DNA from: Eubacteriales bacterium
GTDB lineage: Bacteria; Bacillota; Clostridia; Lachnospirales; Lachnospiraceae
NCBI GenBank assembly: GCA_030524175.1
Contig: JAUNHC010000021.1
Location: 1 to 64,000, forward strand
Direction of reading: 5' to 3'
DNA length: 64,000 nt
Of the stretch, positions 61,913-64,000 are shown piece by piece. The notes beneath the pieces were generated by a model. That model was not told where the DNA came from. It worked only from the letters and a program-made list of their open reading frames with translations, and searched no databases. How positions within the stretch are numbered: the stretch's first letter is position 1; every line of letters starts with the position of its first letter. The position numbers and the translations under genes were made by a program.

Positions 61913-62620
61913 TTATTCCCCCTTTACTCCCCCGTATCTTCTGTCTCTTTCATTATATTTCTCTATTGCCTTAATAAGCTCTGATTTATCAAAATCAGGC
62001 CAGGCCACATCTGTAAAATAAAATTCCGTGTACGCCATCTGCCACAAAAGATAGTTGGACAATCTCAGCTCTCCGCTGGTACGTATCATAAAATCCGGGT
62101 CCGGTATCCCTGCTGTATCAAGATAACTTTCAAAGATCTCCTCATCTATTTCCTCCGGCTTTACTTTACCAGAGGCAGCATCCTGTGCCAGCCGCCGCAC
62201 TCCCCTGAGAATCTCATCTCTGCTTCCATAGTTAAGGGCGATCTGAAAATAAAGTTCATCATAGTCTTTGGAAAACTCCTCAAGCTGGGCAATTCTGTCC
62301 TGGATATCTTGATCAAAAGCCTTCGTATCTCCAATCACCCTTACGCGCATTTTATTTCTCTCAGCGATTTTCAGACATTTCTTAAGATAGCTGCGGAAGA
62401 GCTTCATGAGGCCTTCTACTTCCTCCCGTGAACGCTTCCAGTTCTCTGTGGAAAATGCATACACTGTCAAGTATTTCACACCCAGCTCTTTCATGTCGTC
62501 ACAGATTGTTTCCAGATTGGCACAGCCCTTCACATGACCATAGCTGCGGGGCATTCCTTTCGCCTTAGCCCATCGCCCGTTTCCATCAAGGATAATGGCT
62601 ATATGATTGGGTACATTCAT
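61913..62620 (-). CDS. uppS: Isoprenyl transferase (undecaprenyl diphosphate synthase)
   Basis: Elongates farnesyl diphosphate to the lipid carrier used in cell-wall synthesis. 235 residues. IAIILDGNGRWAKAKGMPRSYGH near 7-29 contains the catalytic Asp (GNGRWA instead of the commoner GNRRWA), with TVYAFSTENWKRS near 62-74 and RTSGELRLSNYLLWQMAYTE near 184-203. Ribosome site AAAGGAGA. Confidence 0.95.
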   Translation of the reverse strand: MNVPNHIAIILDGNGRWAKAKGMPRSYGHVKGCANLETICDDMKELGVKYLTVYAFSTENWKRSREEVEGLMKLFRSYLKKCLKIAERNKMRVRVIGDTKAFDQDIQDRIAQLEEFSKDYDELYFQIALNYGSRDEILRGVRRLAQDAASGKVKPEEIDEEIFESYLDTAGIPDPDFMIRTSGELRLSNYLLWQMAYTEFYFTDVAWPDFDKSELIKAIEKYNERDRRYGGVKGE

Positions 62621-62689
62621 GTGTTCTCCTTTCTCGCCTTATGCCTGATATATTTCCGTACCTTGTCAGACATATCCGGCAACGCGGAA

Positions 62690-62715
62690 AGAGAGCTCTT
62701 ATGCTGGAGCTCTCT
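62690..62715 (-). terminator. Hairpin between frr and uppS
   Basis: AGAGAGCTC and GAGCTCTCT form a perfect 9-bp stem with an 8-nt loop. The T-run on the minus strand is short (TTTCC), so it probably attenuates more than it stops transcription into uppS. Confidence 0.55.
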
Positions 62716-62730
62716 TCTATCCGGTCCTGA

Positions 62731-63282
62731 TCAAACAGTCAGGATTTCTTTTGATTTATTATCTATTGCCGCATCGATTTCTTTTATATATTTGTCTGTT
62801 AATTTCTGGACTTTCTCCTCAAGCTCTTTTACTTCATCCTCGGAGACATCCTGCTTTGTCAATTTCTTAAAGGCATCATTTGCATCACGGCGGATATTAC
62901 GGACAGCAACCTTGGCACCTTCTCCTTTTTTCTTTACATCTTTTACCAGCTCCTTACGGCGCTCCTCTGTAAGTTCAGGAAATACCAGGCGGATAACCTT
63001 GCCGTCATTGTTTGGGTTCAGGCCAAGATCAGAGGTAAGGATTGCTTTCTCAATCCCTTTGATCAGACTGGACTCCCATGGCTGGATCTGGATCATCCTT
63101 GCCTCCGGCACTGTTACATTTGCCACCTGCTGAAGAGGTGTGGGGCTTCCATAATAGTCTACTGTGATTTTATCAAGAATATGCGGATTGGCGCGTCCTG
63201 CACGGATAGTTACCAGCTCAGCTTCGAACCCACTTAAAGTCTTTTTCATTTTCTCTTCATATTTCTGAATTCTTTCATCCAT
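62731..63282 (-). CDS. frr: Ribosome recycling factor
   Basis: Splits post-termination ribosomes with EF-G. 183 residues, the family length. [20 protein letters not shown] near 23-42, [14 protein letters not shown], and the C-terminal helix [20 protein letters not shown] are all characteristic. Ribosome site AGAGGGAG. Starts 36 bp after pyrH. Confidence 0.96.
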   Translation of the reverse strand: MDERIQKYEEKMKKTLSGFEAELVTIRAGRANPHILDKITVDYYGSPTPLQQVANVTVPEARMIQIQPWESSLIKGIEKAILTSDLGLNPNNDGKVIRLVFPELTEERRKELVKDVKKKGEGAKVAVRNIRRDANDAFKKLTKQDVSEDEVKELEEKVQKLTDKYIKEIDAAIDNKSKEILTV

Positions 63283-63318
63283 TTGTTTAATCTCCCTCTC
63301 CTGTTTTTACTCTATTTT

Positions 63319-64000
63319 CTACACGGTCACTTTGGTGCCGGAGAATTTACCGTGAACAGTATTGACAATACTGTTTTTCTCTTCCAGTCCGAAGACCAGC
63401 ATAGGCATTTTCTGTTCCAGACACATGATTGATGCAGTCAGGTCCATGGCTGCCAGTTTCTTGTCCACCACTTCTTCTATAGATATTTCATCGTATTTCA
63501 CTGCATTTGGATTTACCTTAGGATCGCTGTCATAGATACCATCCACTGCCTTGGCCAGAAGGATGGCGTCTGCCTCAATCTCCACAGCACGCAGCACTGT
63601 GGCTGTATCCGTAGAAAAATATGGATGTCCCGTGCCGCCGGCAAAAAATACAACCTTTCCCTCTGCAAAGCTGTCCTCTGCCCCGTCCTTAGAGTAGAGG
63701 CTTGTGAAGGTTCCGCAGGCAAAGGGGGTGTAAATCTCTGTCTTCAGTCCAAGATATCTGCAGATATCGGACACATAAATACAGTTCATAATAGTAGCCA
63801 GCATTCCTATCTGATCTGCCTTATTACGGTTGATCGTCTCGCTGGTACGTCCTCTCCAGAAGTTTCCTCCTCCGATGACAATCCCTACCTGCAAGCCTTC
63901 ATCCACAATCGTACGGATCTGCTTCGCCACTTCAATGACAGTCGCTTCATCGAAACCTGTCTTCTTCTCACCGGCGAGAGCTTCGCCGCTCAATTTTAAT
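63319..64000 (-). CDS. pyrH: Uridylate kinase (5' end beyond the window)
   Basis: UMP kinase, making UDP in pyrimidine synthesis. The visible part begins LKLSGEALAGEKKTGFD; the usual few N-terminal residues (such as MKRV or similar) lie beyond position 64000. Motifs VIGGGNFWRGR near 45, FFAGGTGHPYFSTDTATVLRA and LLAKAVDGIYDSDP are present. It is partial only because of the window edge. pyrH-frr is the conserved order. Confidence 0.95.
   Translation of the reverse strand, partial: LKLSGEALAGEKKTGFDEATVIEVAKQIRTIVDEGLQVGIVIGGGNFWRGRTSETINRNKADQIGMLATIMNCIYVSDICRYLGLKTEIYTPFACGTFTSLYSKDGAEDSFAEGKVVFFAGGTGHPYFSTDTATVLRAVEIEADAILLAKAVDGIYDSDPKVNPNAVKYDEISIEEVVDKKLAAMDLTASIMCLEQKMPMLVFGLEEKNSIVNTVHGKFSGTKVTV

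Overview
The window reads as a chromosomal stretch of a Gram-positive anaerobe of the family Lachnospiraceae (Blautia-like). The evidence is a low-to-mid GC background, strong AGGAGG-type ribosome binding sites, pyrB followed by a separate pyrI, a DarA-type c-di-AMP receptor, large YesM/YesN-type two-component pairs, a Nup-type BMP/ABC nucleoside importer, and the dgt-dnaG-rpoD-trmK-nif3 and pyrH-frr-uppS-cdsA-dxr-rseP gene orders usual for Clostridia. The genus is an inference.

Layout. Positions 1-7,300 are an AT-rich accessory segment. It holds one large BspA-like leucine-rich-repeat surface protein, small membrane proteins, an SRPBCC protein and a coiled-coil protein. Among them lie decayed pieces of a surface protein, an ATP-dependent DNA ligase, an HTH regulator, a RelE-type toxin/antitoxin module and a small ribbon-helix-helix-like ORF. 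Positions 7,600-12,750 are a nucleoside-type ABC importer (binding protein, double ATPase, two permeases). Positions 13,200-19,400 hold ppk-ppx (polyphosphate) and folC-pheA. Positions 19,970-21,810 hold a small membrane protein and pyrBI. Positions 21,870-27,410 hold ald, an alanine/glycine:cation symporter and glyA, plus an AraC-type response regulator with a very short histidine kinase.

Positions 27,650-47,020 are a myo-inositol catabolic region. The minus strand carries iolC, iolD, iolB, an iron-dependent alcohol dehydrogenase, a sugar-binding lipoprotein, a sodium:solute symporter, iolG, a YesM/YesN-like kinase and regulator, and iolE. Upstream are a LacI-type regulator, an IolJ/FbaA-type aldolase, an OFA-family transporter and a divergent DeoR-type regulator. 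No methylmalonate-semialdehyde dehydrogenase (IolA) is present in the window, so the dehydrogenase is a candidate for reducing malonate semialdehyde. The binding protein may act with the kinase as an inositol sensor.

Positions 47,190-64,000 are core housekeeping: darA, RNase P RNA, a DAACS symporter, a TGS-domain nucleoside kinase, nif3, trmK, rpoD, dnaG, dgt, tRNA-Leu(AAG), a SpoIID-like/peptidoglycan-binding protein, and the rseP-dxr-cdsA-uppS-frr-pyrH cluster, in which pyrH is cut by the window edge.

The most unusual structures are: three 50-bp tandem repeats in front of the OFA transporter, each forming a ribosome-binding-site-plus-mini-ORF unit chained by TAATG stop/start overlaps; a 429-bp element with 66-bp near-perfect inverted repeats between nupQ-like and ppk; alternative hairpins between the binding protein and the ATPase of the Nup operon; a self-contained transcription unit for a 46-residue peptide; and several palindromic intergenic elements.
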